A stretch of 17,322 bases of DNA, from assembly GCA_031365425.1 (NCBI GenBank), contig JANLYB010000323.1, positions 1-17,322 on the forward strand, in the 5' to 3' direction. Source of the DNA: JANXVY01 sp031365425 (GTDB lineage: Bacteria > Pseudomonadota > Alphaproteobacteria > Rhizobiales > Hyphomicrobiaceae). The translations under genes and the position numbers were made by a program. The notes under the pieces are model-generated. The model was not told the origin of the DNA. It saw only the letters and a program-made list of their open reading frames with translations, and ran no database searches. This document shows positions 1 to 7,838 of the stretch, one piece after another. How positions within the stretch are numbered: position 1 is the first letter of the stretch; the number at the start of each line of letters is the position of its first letter.

Positions 1-683
1 CAACCGCCCCCGCCATTGCCATCATACCCAGTATGGCGGTTGGAGCCTTTAGCGTTGGTCAAGAACCGCGCACCGCCATTTTGATGACCGAGGGCCTGTT
101 GCGCCGATACAGCCTGCGCGAGATCGTTGCAATCACGGCCCACGAAGTCGCCCACATTAAAACGGGTGATCTGCCGTACTTTGCTCTAGCCGACGTTATG
201 ACCCGGTTGGCGCAAGTCCTCACCTACCTCGGCGTCGCCCTTTTTGTGCTCGATGGGCTTGCATGGCTGATCGGCGAACATTTCTTGAGCTGGTGGCCCA
301 TCGCGCTCCTTTTGCTTGCCCCATGCCTCAATAGCCAGCTCCAATTGCGCCTCTCCCGCCAACGCGAATACGACGCCGACCGGATGGCCTCAAGCCTGCT
401 TGGCACCACGGAGCAGATCGCAGCCCTGGCACTCGCCACGCAACCCGACTTCGGCACCCCGCTCGATGACTTCCGCTTGCCTGTTCCCCAGCGCCGCAGT
501 CCGATTCCCTCGCCCGCCCGCGCCCATCTTGCAGGATCAATCCGCGCCGCAGCCTTGCGCGAAGGCGACCCGCCGCCGCTTCTACCACCCTTGACCGTCA
601 CCGACGAACCTCTCATCTCGCTCGTCGGCGCCGGCCCCATCGAAATGCGCCCCCGTGACCGCTGGCCCGGATTGTGGTTTTAG
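1..683 (+). CDS. M48-family membrane zinc metalloprotease (5' end outside window)
   Basis: Membrane-associated zinc endopeptidase of the M48 (HtpX/Ste24-like) class, which generally degrades or processes membrane proteins. An HEVAH motif (HExxH; first His codon at 141) supplies two zinc ligands and the catalytic Glu. The REYDAD segment about 71 residues later gives the third ligand (Glu). Two hydrophobic stretches lie between these motifs, as in the family. The frame is open to the left edge: the ten codons before the ATG at 33 read TAPAIAIIPS, which fits the conserved strand before the family's 'AFSVG' segment. The ATG at 33 is therefore probably internal and the gene 5'-truncated by the window; the first full codon is at 3. 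The C-terminal tail is proline-rich and unassigned. The meaB start lies 57 bp downstream on the same strand, so co-transcription is possible. The family call is firm; the substrate is unknown. Confidence 0.86.
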   Translation, partial: TAPAIAIIPSMAVGAFSVGQEPRTAILMTEGLLRRYSLREIVAITAHEVAHIKTGDLPYFALADVMTRLAQVLTYLGVALFVLDGLAWLIGEHFLSWWPIALLLLAPCLNSQLQLRLSRQREYDADRMASSLLGTTEQIAALALATQPDFGTPLDDFRLPVPQRRSPIPSPARAHLAGSIRAAALREGDPPPLLPPLTVTDEPLISLVGAGPIEMRPRDRWPGLWF

Positions 684-740
684 ATCCGCTCCAATTATGC
701 TTTCGATGACGCCCATCCACCACCAGGACCTGCAAACCCC

Positions 741-1706
741 GTGACCACGGCGCGCCCTAAATCTCAGCCCGGCCACGCAGCAGCCCCTGCGGCCCGCATC
801 GTTTCCTTGCGCGCGGGCGACCGCCGCGAGATCGCAGCCAGCGTCACCGATCTAGAGCGGCTATCGCCTGCAGCACCGGCCCTGCTCCAAGCCATGCAAC
901 CTTACTTGGGCCATGCTCGCGTCGTCGGCATCACCGGGCCTCCAGGAGCTGGCAAATCCACCCTCGTCAACGCCGTCATCCAGACCGCTCGCGCTGATAA
1001 CCGCCGCGTCGCCGTGATCGCCGTCGACCCCTCCAGCCCCATCTCCGGCGGCTCCATCCTCGGCGATCGCATCCGCATGACGGCAGCGCTCGACGACGAC
1101 GGCGTCTACGTCCGCTCGTTGTCCTCGTCGGGCTACCTCGGCGGCCTGTCGCCCGCCGCCGTCCGCATCATCGATGCCCTCGACGCGGCGGGCTTCGACC
1201 TGATCCTGCTTGAAACCGTCGGCACCGGCCAAAGTGAAGTCGATGTCGCCGAAGTCGCCGACGTCCGCGTCGTGGTCTCAGCGCCAGGCCTTGGCGACGA
1301 CATCCAGGCTATGAAATCGGGCTTGCTCGAAATCGCCGACATCCTCGTCGTCAACAAGGGCGACCGCGAAGGCGCCGACCGCACCATGCACCAGCTCATG
1401 GGCGCGCTCTCCATTCGCGAAACCGAGCGGGCCAACGTGCCCGTGCTGAAAACGACTGCGACCACCGGCGAAGGCATTGCAGCCCTGCTCGCGGCCATCG
1501 ACACCGCGGGCGACTCCGTTGCCGCTGGCGGCCCGCTGGAACGCCGCCGCCGCCGCGCCCGCTACCTTATCGCGCGCGCCGCCGCCGACCTGATCCGTGA
1601 CCGCATCCGCCTCGGCGGCACGACCACCATCGACGCGCTCGCCGACGCCCTCCTCACCGGCCACCTTTCGCCAACGGATGCCGCTAAGAAGATCATCGAG
1701 GGTTGA
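741..1706 (+). CDS. meaB: MeaB/ArgK-type methylmalonyl-CoA mutase-associated GTPase
   Basis: G3E-family P-loop GTPase that protects adenosylcobalamin-dependent methylmalonyl-CoA mutase and gates cofactor loading. In the 321-residue protein the Walker A loop GPPGAGKST is at residues 66-74, followed by the family signature VDPSSPISGGSILGDR (95-110). The switch region ETVGTGQSEVDVA is at 158-170, and the base-recognition motif NKGD at 205-208 has Gly where NKxD often carries Ala. The length matches the family. The start is GTG, with a weak AGGA-like ribosome site about 12 nt upstream, so the exact N-terminus is uncertain. No mutase gene is adjacent; its partner (mutA/mutB or a related mutase) must lie elsewhere. 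The downstream junction converges with a SulP transporter across a palindromic repeat. The old name ArgK (arginine/ornithine transport kinase) is a historical misassignment. Confidence 0.93.
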   Translation: MTTARPKSQPGHAAAPAARIVSLRAGDRREIAASVTDLERLSPAAPALLQAMQPYLGHARVVGITGPPGAGKSTLVNAVIQTARADNRRVAVIAVDPSSPISGGSILGDRIRMTAALDDDGVYVRSLSSSGYLGGLSPAAVRIIDALDAAGFDLILLETVGTGQSEVDVAEVADVRVVVSAPGLGDDIQAMKSGLLEIADILVVNKGDREGADRTMHQLMGALSIRETERANVPVLKTTATTGEGIAALLAAIDTAGDSVAAGGPLERRRRRARYLIARAAADLIRDRIRLGGTTTIDALADALLTGHLSPTDAAKKIIEG

Positions 1707-1737
1707 GCCCCATCTGCTCTAATAGAATGACCGCTCC

Positions 1738-1850
1738 GCTCCCTCTACCCCTGGGGAGAGGGTTGGGGTGTGGGGTTGCTGCGCAATCGGTTGCAGCCGC
1801 ACTACCTCCCCTCATCCCCCCTTCAGGCACCTCTCCCCAGGGAGAGAAGG
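1738..1850. repeat. Large palindromic intergenic repeat (REP-like)
   Basis: Two arms, 1738-1775 and 1805-1850, are imperfect reverse complements. The left arm contains CCCTGGGGAGAGGG followed by TTGGGGTGTGGGG; the right arm contains CCCCTCATCCCC and then CACCTCTCCCCAGGGAGAG. The centre (1779-1798) also folds: GCTGCGCAA pairs imperfectly with TTGCAGC. The whole block would form one long hairpin. It sits between the converging ends of meaB and the SulP gene, where it could serve as a bidirectional transcription stop. Similar CTCTCCCC/GGGGAGAG palindromes are dispersed in many proteobacterial genomes; copy number here cannot be judged from one window. Confidence 0.75.
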
Positions 1851-1879
1851 AAAGGCGTCCTGTCCTCAGACGTATAGGG

Positions 1880-3448
1880 TCATCCCTTTACCACCGCTTC
1901 TTTGGCCGCCGGCATGCCCGGCTTACTCCTGTAACGGCTCGCCAGACCTTCCCATTCGATTTCGAGGTGCCCGCCGGTGCCGCGATGCTGCACATCCCAG
2001 TTGGTCAGCAGCTCGATGCATGCATGATCGATGTAGGACAGCTCGTCGATGAACACCCGCACATGCGCGCCGACCGGCAAACGTTCCAGTTCGCTCGCCA
2101 GCATCGGCAGCCGGATCAGAGTTGCAGCACCTTCCAGATGTAGATCGATGGTCTTGTCGGCCGCATTTTCCTCGCGCCGTACGGCGAGATGCGAGAACGT
2201 ATACAGCAGCTTGAGCAGCGACAGCCCGAGGCCGAGCATCACGCCCTTTAAGAGATCGCCCAGCACGATCGTGGCAATCGTCGCGAAATAGATGAACACC
2301 TCGCTGCGGCCATACTGCAATAATTGAGGCACGATCTTTGGATAGGCGAGCTTATAGCCGGTGAACACCAGCACGCCTGCCAGCGCTGACACCGGTACAT
2401 ACCGCAGCGTGAACGGCAGCGCGCTGGCAAACAGCAACAGCCAGAGGCCATGCAGGATCGTTGAATACCGCGTCTTGGCACCTGCCTCGACGTTTGCCGC
2501 CGATCGCACAATCACGCCTGTCATCGGTAGTACGCCGAGCAAGCCGCACAACGCGTTGCCCACGCCCTGCGCTGTCAATTCCTTGTCGTACTTGGTCCGC
2601 TCGCCCCTGTGCATCTGATCGACTGCCGTTGCGCACAGCAGGGTTTCCGCACTCGCAATCAACGCAATCGAGACCACCCCTATCAAGATCGCGGGTTCGA
2701 AAATCCGCATGAGATTTGCGGGCGTCGGGAAAATCGTCACGGACCAGATGTTGCTTGGCACCTCGACATACTTGATGCCGCTGGCCTTGAACACCGCAGC
2801 CGCCAGCATGCCAACAACGACGCCGACGAGTGGAGCCGGCACGACCTTCCATGCCTTGGGCGCAAGCGCACTCCATCCAAAGATCGCCGCAATCGTCACC
2901 AGTCCAATTCCACCCGCCGCCAGATGGGAGTCCTTGGCCGCAAACGCCGCCATCACGGTTGCTGGAATACCCATCAAATTCTGGATCCCGGTTCCCAGCG
3001 GCGCGCCGTCAAACATCACATGGATCTGCGCCACCAGGATCAGCACCCCGATCCCAGCCAGCATCCCGTGGATCACCGCAGGCGATACCGCGCGAAACCA
3101 CTGCCCCAGCTTGAACGTCCCGGCGAGCACCTGAATGATCCCGGCAAACAGCACCACGACGCCAAGCATCGCCGGGCCATGGGCCTGGACGAACTGCAGC
3201 ACCAGCACCGACAACCCTGCCGCAGGACCGCTCGCCTGTAGCGGCGAACCAGCCAGAAATCCAACAACCAGCCCGCCGATAATCCCAGTGATGATCCCCG
3301 CCGTCGGCGGCATCCCGGACGCAATGGAAATCCCCATACACAGCGGCAGCGCGACGAGAAACACCACAAACGAGGCGAGGAAATCGGCCCCCCAGTGGGA
3401 AGGTGTCGTATCTAATGAATTGGTGCGGGCAAACGGGCTGGTTTTCAT
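1880..3448 (-). CDS. SulP-family inorganic anion transporter with C-terminal STAS-like domain
   Basis: Inner-membrane transporter of the SulP/SLC26 family (sulfate, bicarbonate or similar anions). From the ATG at 3448 the protein has 522 residues. Residues about 20-420 hold many hydrophobic helices: the N-terminal family signature around residues 28-75 (VVFLVALPLCMGISIASG, then GSPLQASGPAAG), and the conserved segment around 304-333 (GVLPMTGVIVRSAANVEAGAK). Residues about 432-505 form a STAS-like domain. Its usual DSSG phosphorylation loop reads IDHAC, so the phospho-acceptor Ser is absent. The frame is open upstream to a GTG at 3535, but those 29 extra residues are Arg/Lys-rich and unlike the family; ATGs at 3454 and 3448 both fit, neither with a strong ribosome site. 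The gene is divergent from the sugar transferase and convergent with meaB. The ion specificity cannot be read from sequence. Confidence 0.88.
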   Translation of the reverse strand: MKTSPFARTNSLDTTPSHWGADFLASFVVFLVALPLCMGISIASGMPPTAGIITGIIGGLVVGFLAGSPLQASGPAAGLSVLVLQFVQAHGPAMLGVVVLFAGIIQVLAGTFKLGQWFRAVSPAVIHGMLAGIGVLILVAQIHVMFDGAPLGTGIQNLMGIPATVMAAFAAKDSHLAAGGIGLVTIAAIFGWSALAPKAWKVVPAPLVGVVVGMLAAAVFKASGIKYVEVPSNIWSVTIFPTPANLMRIFEPAILIGVVSIALIASAETLLCATAVDQMHRGERTKYDKELTAQGVGNALCGLLGVLPMTGVIVRSAANVEAGAKTRYSTILHGLWLLLFASALPFTLRYVPVSALAGVLVFTGYKLAYPKIVPQLLQYGRSEVFIYFATIATIVLGDLLKGVMLGLGLSLLKLLYTFSHLAVRREENAADKTIDLHLEGAATLIRLPMLASELERLPVGAHVRVFIDELSYIDHACIELLTNWDVQHRGTGGHLEIEWEGLASRYRSKPGMPAAKEAVVKG

Positions 3449-3756
3449 GCACATTCGTGCGCCGCGACGGCAAATGACGCTGCGGGCACGCTCCCTCTTA
3501 TGTTTGCGTAAGACTTTCAAATTCGTGCCCGACACTAAAGTCCAAGATTGTGCTGCGCAACCCGCCCCAGCCGCGCGGCTTTCTGCATGCGTTCTTTTTG
3601 TTTAATTCCGCACACGCATTTACGTGCGGTTCACTCATCTGCCATCGGGCATGCCAGAGAAAACTGTTTATCCGCAAAACAACGTGGGCAATTAACTACG
3701 GGGTCAGAGCTTGGCGGCTACGAATGACCACACATTGCAGCTTTAAGTGGTCGCGC
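3449..3756. other. Divergent intergenic region between SulP and sugar-transferase genes
   Basis: About 300 bp that is more AT-rich than its surroundings and must hold the promoters for both divergent genes. Frames run open across it on both strands (minus to a GTG at 3535, plus to an ATG at 3550), but the translations are not conserved-looking. Two short inverted repeats stand out: CCGCAC/GTGCGG at 3608-3629, and TCTGCCAT/ATGCCAGA (one mismatch) at 3638-3658. I could not assign -35/-10 boxes with confidence. Confidence 0.5.
3638..3658. promoter_or_regulatory. Possible operator-like inverted repeat
   Basis: TCTGCCAT and ATGCCAGA face each other across a 5-nt spacer, with one C-C mismatch. This is the size of a dimeric repressor site. 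It lies about 100 bp upstream of the sugar transferase start, next to a second 6-bp inverted repeat at 3608-3629. Nothing identifies the binding protein, and it may be chance. Confidence 0.25.
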
Positions 3757-5262
3757 ATGTCTCAAAGTACACCGGCAACACCCCTCGGCAGCCAAACCGC
3801 GAGCGGTCGGGCCTTCAATCTCGTTTTCGCGCACGTAGTGGCTGTCTTTTTCGACAAGCGCCAGTCCGTGTCGCGCCCGATCTTCCTTTTGACCATCGCC
3901 GTGTGCGACGTCGCGTGCGTGGCGTTGAGCGGAATCGCCAGCGCATGGATGACCGGCGCATCCAATCCGTTCAGCCTCGCAAATCTCACCGCCGACCTCG
4001 CCCTTGGTCTGCTCGTCTGCTCGATCTTGCATCGCCAGTGGTCGTACACCATCAACGCCCTGCGCCAGTTCACGCCGCAATGCATCAAGGTGGCCACCTC
4101 TCTCTACGGCGTTTTCCTAACGATCGCAGGGCTCGCCTACCTGTTGGACATAACTGCTTACACCCCGCGCCAGCTTGCCTGCTGGATCGCCATCGCCCTG
4201 GCCGCCATGGCCGTCGTCCGCTGGGTCACGCGTGAAGCGATCGAAAGCCTGTCTCGCTCCGGCAGCCTCGTCCGCCGCACCGTGATCGTCGGCGGCGGCA
4301 AGGATACTGACGACCTCATCGCGGCCCTGAGCAACGGCGAAGACAGCCATCTGCGTATTTTCGGCATCTTCGACGACCGCATGGGCGAACGCGACGGTGC
4401 GACCCGCAGCGCCATCACCCGCCTTGGCACCTTTGACCAGCTCGCCGCCTTCTGCCGTGACGAAGGCATCGATCTGCTGATCGTAACCGTCCCGCCACGC
4501 GCCGAAGAACGCCTGATGCAGATCCTGCAACAGCTTTTCGCGCTCCAGATCGATATCCGCGTCTCTGCGTTGAACTCAAAGCTCCGGCTTAACTCATCGG
4601 CCTACAGCTACATCGGCAAGGTCCCGATGCTGGCGGTGATGGACAAACCGCTCAACGATTGGGACCGCCTCATCAAGAACGTGGAGGACCGGGTCATCGG
4701 CCTTGTTCTGCTGATGGTTGCGGCCCCGATCATGGCGCTGGTTGCGCTCGCCGTCCGCCTCGACAGCAAGGGCCCGGTTCTGTTCCGCCAGAAGCGCTAT
4801 GGCTTCAATAACGAACTGATCGAGGTCTACAAATTCCGCTCGATGTACTCGGGCGACCTCGACGCCACCGCCAGCAAGCTGGTCACGAAAAACGACAGCC
4901 GCGTCACTCGCGTTGGCCGCTTCATCCGCAAAACGAGCCTCGATGAACTGCCGCAGCTATTCAACGTGCTGCGCGGAGAAATGTCCCTCGTCGGCCCGCG
5001 CCCCCACGCGACCCAGGCCAAGGCCGACCGCGAATTGTACGAAGACGTAGTCCAGGGCTACTTCGCGCGCCACCGGGTGAAACCAGGTGTCACCGGCTGG
5101 GCTCAGGTCAACGGCTGGCGTGGCGAGACCGACACCCACGAAAAGCTGCAGCGCCGCATCGAGCACGACATCTATTACATCGACAACTGGTCGGTCGCCC
5201 TCGACCTCTACATTATCGCACTGACGCCCTTCGCCCTCATCTCCGGCAAGAACGCATATTGA
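3757..5262 (+). CDS. WcaJ-like undecaprenyl-phosphate sugar (glucose) phosphotransferase
   Basis: Polyprenyl-phosphate hexose-1-phosphate transferase. It moves a sugar phosphate, typically glucose-1-P, from a UDP-sugar to undecaprenyl phosphate and so starts exopolysaccharide or capsule repeat synthesis at the inner membrane. From the ATG at 3757 (501 aa), about four N-terminal helices (residues 40-157) precede a CoA-binding/Rossmann-like region beginning RRTVIVGGGKDT (173-184). A further helix (311-333) leads into the catalytic bacterial sugar transferase domain: KFRSM 359-363, SLDELPQ 394-400 with the Asp-Glu pair, LVGPRP 411-416 and KPGVTGWAQVNGWRGE 442-457. The frame is open upstream to an ATG at 3550, with another ATG at 3724. 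I prefer 3757 because family similarity begins there and AAGTGG lies 7 nt upstream. No other polysaccharide gene is adjacent. Confidence 0.88.
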   Translation: MSQSTPATPLGSQTASGRAFNLVFAHVVAVFFDKRQSVSRPIFLLTIAVCDVACVALSGIASAWMTGASNPFSLANLTADLALGLLVCSILHRQWSYTINALRQFTPQCIKVATSLYGVFLTIAGLAYLLDITAYTPRQLACWIAIALAAMAVVRWVTREAIESLSRSGSLVRRTVIVGGGKDTDDLIAALSNGEDSHLRIFGIFDDRMGERDGATRSAITRLGTFDQLAAFCRDEGIDLLIVTVPPRAEERLMQILQQLFALQIDIRVSALNSKLRLNSSAYSYIGKVPMLAVMDKPLNDWDRLIKNVEDRVIGLVLLMVAAPIMALVALAVRLDSKGPVLFRQKRYGFNNELIEVYKFRSMYSGDLDATASKLVTKNDSRVTRVGRFIRKTSLDELPQLFNVLRGEMSLVGPRPHATQAKADRELYEDVVQGYFARHRVKPGVTGWAQVNGWRGETDTHEKLQRRIEHDIYYIDNWSVALDLYIIALTPFALISGKNAY

Positions 5263-5270
5263 CTAACACT

Positions 5271-5374
5271 GTTGTCCCGGACAAGTGCGCCCTTGCGCAC
5301 GCAGATCCGGGATCCTTACCAATCTCATACTGGAAAGACCCCGGATCAGCGCCGCTGCGCGACACTGTCCGGGG
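5271..5374. repeat. Palindromic intergenic repeat, second type
   Basis: The arm at 5271-5315 (GTCCCGGACA ... GCGC ... GATCCGGGATC) and the arm at 5337-5374 (GACCCCGGATC ... GCGC ... TGTCCGGGG) are imperfect reverse complements, so the block folds into one large stem. It fills the gap between the converging 3' ends of the sugar transferase and katG, and may act as a terminator for both. Sequences of the form CCCGGA...TCCGGG are common as dispersed intergenic repeats in Hyphomicrobiales. It shares no obvious sequence with the repeat at 1738-1850. Confidence 0.7.
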
Positions 5375-5387
5375 AAGCAATGGAGTG

Positions 5388-7583
5388 TCAGGCCAGGTCG
5401 AACCGATCAAGGTCCATCACCTTGGTCCAGGCCGCCACGAAGTCATTGACGAAGCGCTCCTTGGCGTCGTCGCTCGCATAAACTTCGGCAATGGCGCGCA
5501 GCTGCGAATTTGAACCGAAGACAAGATCGGCACGGGTGCCAGTCCACTTCAGATCGCCCGATGTACGATCACGCCCCTGAAACTCATTTCCCGCTTCCGA
5601 TACCGGCTTCCATGCCGTGCGCATGTCGAGCAGGTTGACGAAGAAGTCGTTGGTGAGCGTTTCCGGGCGTTTGGTGAAAATACCGTGCTTCGACTGCCCG
5701 GCGTTTGCGTTCAACACGCGCAGCCCACCAACCAGCACCGTCATTTCAGGCGCGGTCAGCGTCAGCAGTTGCGCCCGGTCGACAAGCAATTCTTCCGCTG
5801 AAACCCGGTAGTTGGTCTTAAGGTAGTTGCGGAAGCCATCGGCTGCCGGCTCGAGCATGCCCACCGACTGAACATCGGTCTGGTCTTGCGTCGCGTCGGT
5901 GCGGCCCGGCGTGAACGGCACTTCCACGGCGAACCCAGCAGCCTTCGCGGCCTGCTCAATGGCAGCGCATCCGCCAAGCACGATCAGGTCGGCCATCGAA
6001 ACGCGCTTGTTGCCGGTTTGCGTTCCGTTAAACGCCTTCTGTACGCCCTCAAGGACGCCAAGCACCTTCGCCAACTGGGCCGGCTGGTTGACCTCCCAAT
6101 CCTTCTGTGGCGCAAGGCGGATACGCGCCCCGTTCGCCCCGCCGCGCTTGTCGGAACCGCGGAACGTCGCAGCCGACGCCCAAGCGGTCGAAACCAGCTG
6201 AGCAATGGTCAGACCCGACGCGAGGATTTTCATCTTGAGAGCCGCGACACCGGCTGCATCGATCAACTCATGATCGACGGCTGGTACAGGATCCTGCCAC
6301 ACCAGCACTTCGGTTGGAACGAGCGGGCCGGCATAGCGCGAGCGGGGGCCCATGTCGCGGTGAGTGAGCTTGAACCACGCCCGTGCAAAAGCATCGGCAA
6401 ACAGCGCCGGATTTTCATGGAACCGCTTGGAGATCGGCCCATAGATTGGATCCATCCGCATCGCCATATCGGCGGTCGTCATGATGGTCGTGACGCGCTT
6501 CGTGGGATCGTCGACGCTCGGCGCTAGGTCCTTTTCGGCAACGTTCTTCGGGACCCACTGGAATGCGCCAGCGGGGCTCTTGGTCAGCTCCCAATCATAG
6601 CCAAACAGCATGTCGAAATAGCCGTTGTCCCATTTGGTCGGGTTCGGCGTCCACGAGCCTTCAAGGCCGCTGCCAATCTGGTCGCGCCCTTTGCCGGTGC
6701 CAAAGCTGTTCTTCCAGCCAAAGCCCTGTTCCTCAATACCGGCGGCCTCGGGTGCTGGTCCAACGAGTGCTGCGTCGCCCGCACCATGGCACTTACCAAA
6801 TGTGTGACCACCAGCGGTTAGTGCAACGGTCTCCTCGTCGTTCATTGCCATACGGGCAAAAGTCTCGCGAATGTCCCGGCCGGATGCGACCGGATCGGGC
6901 TTGCCGTTAGGACCTTCCGGATTGACGTAGATGAGCCCCATCTGCACGGCGGCGAGGGGATTTTCCAATAGCCGGTCGCCGGTGTAACGCGCGTCGCCCA
7001 GCCAGGTGTCTTCAGCGCCCCAATAGATGTCCTCCTCAGGCTCCCACACGTCCGCGCGCCCGAACGCAAAGCCGAACGTCTTGAACCCCATCGTCCCCAT
7101 GCCAACGTCGGCGGCCAGGATCATGAGGTCGGCCCAGGAGATCGCCTTGCCGTACTTCTGCTTGATCGGCCACAGCAAGCGGCGCGCTTTGTCGAGGTTG
7201 ACGTTGTCGGGCCAGCTGTTGAGAGGCGCAAAGCGCTGCGTTCCTGACGATGCGCCGCCACGGCCGTCAGCGGTGCGATAGGTGCCGGCACTGTGCCATG
7301 CCATCCGGACGAAGAAGGGGCCGTAGTGACCATAGTCGGCAGGCCACCAGTCCTGCGAATGGGTCTGGAGCGCCACCAAGTCCTTCTTCAGGGCCTCGAC
7401 GTCGAGTTTCTTAACCTCGTCAGCGTAGTTGAAGCCCGGTGCCATCGGGTTGGACAGATTGGAATGCTGATGCAGAACCTTCAGGTTCAGCTGATTGGGC
7501 CACCAGTCCCGGTTTGACCGGGTGCCAGCTACCAAGTGTGTGTGGGCCGCGTGCACTACCGGGCACTTCGTGATGTCGCTCAT
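5388..7583 (-). CDS. katG: Bifunctional catalase-peroxidase KatG
   Basis: Haem enzyme that dismutates hydrogen peroxide and also acts as a broad peroxidase. The protein has 731 residues, the normal size for the duplicated-domain KatG. The N-terminal domain carries the distal site VRMAWHSAGTYR (Arg93, Trp96, His97) and the proximal haem ligand in LTAGGHTFGKCHG (His260). Trp96, Tyr219 (in GLIYVNPEGP) and Met245 (in FARMAMNDEE) have the spacing of the Trp-Tyr-Met covalent adduct needed for catalase activity, so both activities should be intact. The C-terminal domain (from about 430) lacks haem ligands, as usual. The ATG at 7583 is preceded by CAGGA about 6 nt away. The open frame extends upstream to 7754, but that segment is low-complexity and not KatG-like. 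Expression is probably peroxide-responsive, but no OxyR box was recognised. Confidence 0.97.
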   Translation of the reverse strand: MSDITKCPVVHAAHTHLVAGTRSNRDWWPNQLNLKVLHQHSNLSNPMAPGFNYADEVKKLDVEALKKDLVALQTHSQDWWPADYGHYGPFFVRMAWHSAGTYRTADGRGGASSGTQRFAPLNSWPDNVNLDKARRLLWPIKQKYGKAISWADLMILAADVGMGTMGFKTFGFAFGRADVWEPEEDIYWGAEDTWLGDARYTGDRLLENPLAAVQMGLIYVNPEGPNGKPDPVASGRDIRETFARMAMNDEETVALTAGGHTFGKCHGAGDAALVGPAPEAAGIEEQGFGWKNSFGTGKGRDQIGSGLEGSWTPNPTKWDNGYFDMLFGYDWELTKSPAGAFQWVPKNVAEKDLAPSVDDPTKRVTTIMTTADMAMRMDPIYGPISKRFHENPALFADAFARAWFKLTHRDMGPRSRYAGPLVPTEVLVWQDPVPAVDHELIDAAGVAALKMKILASGLTIAQLVSTAWASAATFRGSDKRGGANGARIRLAPQKDWEVNQPAQLAKVLGVLEGVQKAFNGTQTGNKRVSMADLIVLGGCAAIEQAAKAAGFAVEVPFTPGRTDATQDQTDVQSVGMLEPAADGFRNYLKTNYRVSAEELLVDRAQLLTLTAPEMTVLVGGLRVLNANAGQSKHGIFTKRPETLTNDFFVNLLDMRTAWKPVSEAGNEFQGRDRTSGDLKWTGTRADLVFGSNSQLRAIAEVYASDDAKERFVNDFVAAWTKVMDLDRFDLA

Positions 7584-7761
7584 GTTGCGTCCTGTCGTGA
7601 GTTGCGTGGTTTTATCGCGCTCAGCATCGGCTTTACCCGCCTTGCCGGTCAGCGCAGAGACGAAAGCCGTATCCCGGTTTTTGTGCCCGGCCGTTGGAAC
7701 GAACCGCGCGTGCCGCCGGCGGCCCGCGGGTGATCTCCAGTTTTTGATACGCAAGCTTGGC

Positions 7762-7784
7762 TACACCTCCCAACGGGAGGCGTA
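7762..7784. promoter_or_regulatory. Palindrome upstream of katG
   Basis: CCTCCC-AAC-GGGAGG is a perfect 6-bp inverted repeat. After a one-base mismatch it is flanked by TAC and GTA, giving a near-palindrome of 23 bp. It lies about 180 bp before the katG ATG, in the gap after the thioesterase gene. It could be an operator or an RNA hairpin separating katG from the operon upstream. The regulator is unknown. Confidence 0.4.
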
Positions 7785-7806
7785 CACTCGCATTGCCTTG
7801 CGATTA

Positions 7807-7825
7807 CGATCAGATTTTCTGATCG
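7807..7825. promoter_or_regulatory. Perfect 8-bp-arm palindrome between thioesterase gene and katG
   Basis: CGATCAGA-TTT-TCTGATCG is a perfect inverted repeat with 8-bp arms and a 3-nt spacer. It starts about 14 nt after the thioesterase stop on the minus strand and lies about 225 bp upstream of katG. No U-run follows on the minus strand, so it is a poor intrinsic terminator; an operator for a dimeric regulator is the alternative. It does not match the multi-block ATAG/CTAT OxyR pattern. Confidence 0.42.
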
Positions 7826-7838
7826 ACAATAATCAAAA

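Noticed and set aside
3449..3535. 29-codon N-terminal extension of the SulP gene from a GTG
   Set aside because: The extension is basic and unlike SulP N-termini; internal ATGs at 3454/3448 are nearer the first helix. Not fully excluded.
5886..6527. Long plus-strand frame opposite katG
   Set aside because: It is a reverse-complement shadow of a GC-biased gene; no motif, no ribosome site and no family resemblance.
7584..7754. 57-codon N-terminal extension of katG
   Set aside because: The translation is Arg/Ala-rich and not KatG-like, while the ATG at 7583 has a close AGGA site and starts where family similarity begins.
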